A stretch of DNA of 64,000 nt from NCBI GenBank assembly GCA_937906455.1, contig CALCYT010000026.1, positions 1 through 64,000 on the forward strand, written 5' to 3'. The DNA comes from an uncultured Bacteroidales bacterium (lineage in GTDB: Bacteria > Bacteroidota > Bacteroidia > Bacteroidales > F082). The stretch's first letter is position 1. Each line of letters begins with the position of its first letter. Shown piece by piece: positions 62,953 to 64,000 of this stretch. Position numbers and translations under genes: made by a program. The notes below the pieces were generated by a model. It was not told the origin of the DNA. It searched no databases and was given only the letters and a program-made list of their open reading frames with translations.

Positions 62953-63191
62953 CACTTACCTTGGGCAACATCAGTTATATTGGAGTTGCCTTGATTCCTG
63001 AAAAGCTTCCTCAATCTTTTACGTTCTTTTTTTTCGGCCTCCCGTTCCTTGACTATTCGCTTGGCTTCAGCTTTTAAAGACTCGTACTCGGCGGCAGCGG
63101 CGTCATCCGTGCGAATGCTTTTAATCCAACTGACAGTCATGATAATCAAACAACAGATCACAAGGCCTAATATAATATAAAAAATTGTCAT
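62949..63191 (-). CDS. Small single-helix membrane protein, cassette 3
   Basis: 80 residues: FYIILGLVICCLIIMTVSWI helix then a charged coiled tail (KREAEKKERKRLRK-like). An own promoter (TAACTTTGC, 63198-63206) lies seven bases upstream of the ATG. Unrelated in sequence to the slot occupants of cassettes 1 and 2. Confidence 0.6.
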   Translation of the reverse strand: MTIFYIILGLVICCLIIMTVSWIKSIRTDDAAAAEYESLKAEAKRIVKEREAEKKERKRLRKLFRNQGNSNITDVAQGKC

Positions 63192-63244
63192 AACGGTGCA
63201 AAGTTACAAAAAAGAATAATACGAATAACATTTTGAAATAAAAA

Positions 63245-63454
63245 ATGGCAGATAATAAGGTTGAATTTATCATAAACCTTAACGGCAACGCCCACACTGG
63301 CATTGCGCAGCTGGACAAGGCTCTTGGAAAATTCAAACTCCAAGCGAAGAGTGTGCCGAACCCAATGGAGCGCATCAACAGTGCGGTATTCGAGCTTAAC
63401 AACATATTCCAGGCGGTGCAGAACACCGTCGGCAAGGTTGTAAGCGTGGCACGT
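63245..63454 (+). pseudogene. Tape-measure N-terminal fragment, copy 2
   Basis: 70 codons (starts MADNKVEFIINLNGN) truncated by repeat G. From about codon 10 to the repeat it is identical to copy 1; the first codons differ. The frame reads through the repeat to 63562. Confidence 0.6.
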
Positions 63455-63501
63455 GTTGTGAATTGCTTTCAAAATTTGTGTAAATTTGCATTGGAAACAA
63501 T
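63455..63501 (+). repeat. CRISPR-like 47-nt repeat, copy G
   Basis: Starts GTTGTGAATTGCTTTCAA, ends TTGGAAACAAT; one substitution (ATTGG for ATCGG). Confidence 0.8.
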
Positions 63502-64000
63502 ATCCCACCAAACTCACACCGTTACAGATTGCAGAGCAAAGACACGCTGCAAGAACGCCTGAATATATTGCCGAAATCACCAAAAAAGCTCAAGCAAGAC
63601 AGGATGCTATCAATATGGCAAAGCGTTCTTTGGGTGATTTCAGCGGTTTTGATGACAGCTACACCTCTACCCTATCAGATGCCTACAAACACGCCAACTG
63701 GGACGTTGTACGCAAAGAGGCTGCCAAATTGGAGCAAATCAAAAAGGACATCATCAAAGCTGCTAATGATGTCATGTCATTACTTGATGGCATATCAGAT
63801 GTTGACACGGCCATCATCAAGAAAGCACTTGCAGACGGCAAGCTGCATCAGATTATGACCGAAAAGGACAATTTAATAAACATCAAGACCGAAATAGAAT
63901 CGCTAACTTACCTTGATGACCCGATAGTTGCCGCCAAACAATTCTCAATGGCTGATGCCAAAAGTGTCAATGCGGCTGTTGAAAAGAAACTTGACGGCTG
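63462..64000 (+). pseudogene. Interior fragment of a large phage protein, cut by the window end
   Basis: About 180 codons open from a TGA inside repeat G to the window end, with no proper start. LTPLQIAEQRHAARTPEYIA, KAQARQDAINMAKRSLGDF and later helical stretches (AAKLEQIKKDIIKAANDVMS) resemble the helical region of Bacteroidota phage MuF-like or polyvalent proteins. It is in the plus direction, unlike the other MuF fragments. An ATG at 63615 could be used. Confidence 0.45.

Noticed and set aside
57480..63501. tracrRNA in the repeat region
   Set aside because: I looked by eye for an anti-repeat (GAAAGCAATTCACAAC or close) outside the repeats on both strands and saw none; the short RNAs do not pair well with the repeat.
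57480..64000. Insertion sequence or integrase explaining the repeats
   Set aside because: No transposase, tyrosine or serine recombinase frame is present, and the repeats are direct, not terminal inverted repeats.

Overview
The window looks like a chromosomal stretch of a fermentative member of the Bacteroidales (Bacteroidota), probably an uncultured gut or rumen type. The signs are: TAnnTTTG -7 promoter boxes before many genes; a type IX secretion (T9SS) cargo protein with a type A sorting domain plus PorQ; Bacteroidota-restricted families (DUF4831, DUF4199, DUF3127, a long NusB of 320 residues); GH20 hexosaminidase; and an amino-acid fermentation operon. No 16S rRNA or tRNA gene was seen, so the genus is not assigned.

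Layout. 0.3-6.5 kb (minus strand): amidohydrolase lipoprotein, Omp28-like T9SS cargo, and an iron-complex/cobalamin-type ABC importer. 6.6-13.1 kb: mutL, rhomboid protease, uvrB, gltS. 13.3-20.7 kb: kamE, atoA, crt, hbd, bcd, etfB and etfA, a B12-dependent lysine-to-butyryl-CoA route whose intergenic gaps hold palindromic repeats, a deleted rhuM remnant and a four-helix-bundle gene. 20.8 kb: SRP RNA. 20.9-28.9 kb: glycosyltransferase, heptose genes, sodium symporter and Bacteroidales hypotheticals. 28.9-36.6 kb: gyrA, clpC, CCA-adding enzyme, miaA. 36.6-40.8 kb: small minus-strand genes (HAD phosphatase, thioesterase, YgjP-like protease, DUF2442/DUF4160 pair, TSCPD protein) and a RhuM-PLD protein. 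41-49.8 kb: pncB, GH20, lpxD, efp, DUF721, recF, porQ, nusB. 49.8-54.9 kb: three polysaccharide genes. 55.5-57.5 kb: parE.

From 57.48 kb to the window end, starting 13 bases after the parE stop, lies the unusual region. Seven near-identical 47-nt sequences in one orientation resemble type II-C CRISPR repeats of Bacteroidota. Two of them flank a 30-nt spacer. The others are separated by 178 to about 1,860 bases that are mostly phage-derived cassettes. The typical cassette holds, after the repeat, a 63-codon ORF, a promoter with a short terminator-ended RNA, then (minus strand) the C-terminal part of a phage head (MuF-like) protein with a variable toxin-like domain, then (plus strand) the tail of a probable tail-chaperone gene, then (minus strand) a variable one-helix membrane protein with its own promoter, then (plus strand) the first ~70 codons of a tape-measure gene cut by the next repeat. 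A HicBA toxin-antitoxin pair sits in one slot. No cas gene, tracrRNA, integrase or transposase is visible here.

The best reading is a repeat-bounded array of prophage toxin and moron cassettes next to CRISPR-like repeats. Whether the repeats are functional crRNA units, promoters, recombination sites or partly an assembly effect cannot be decided from the sequence alone.
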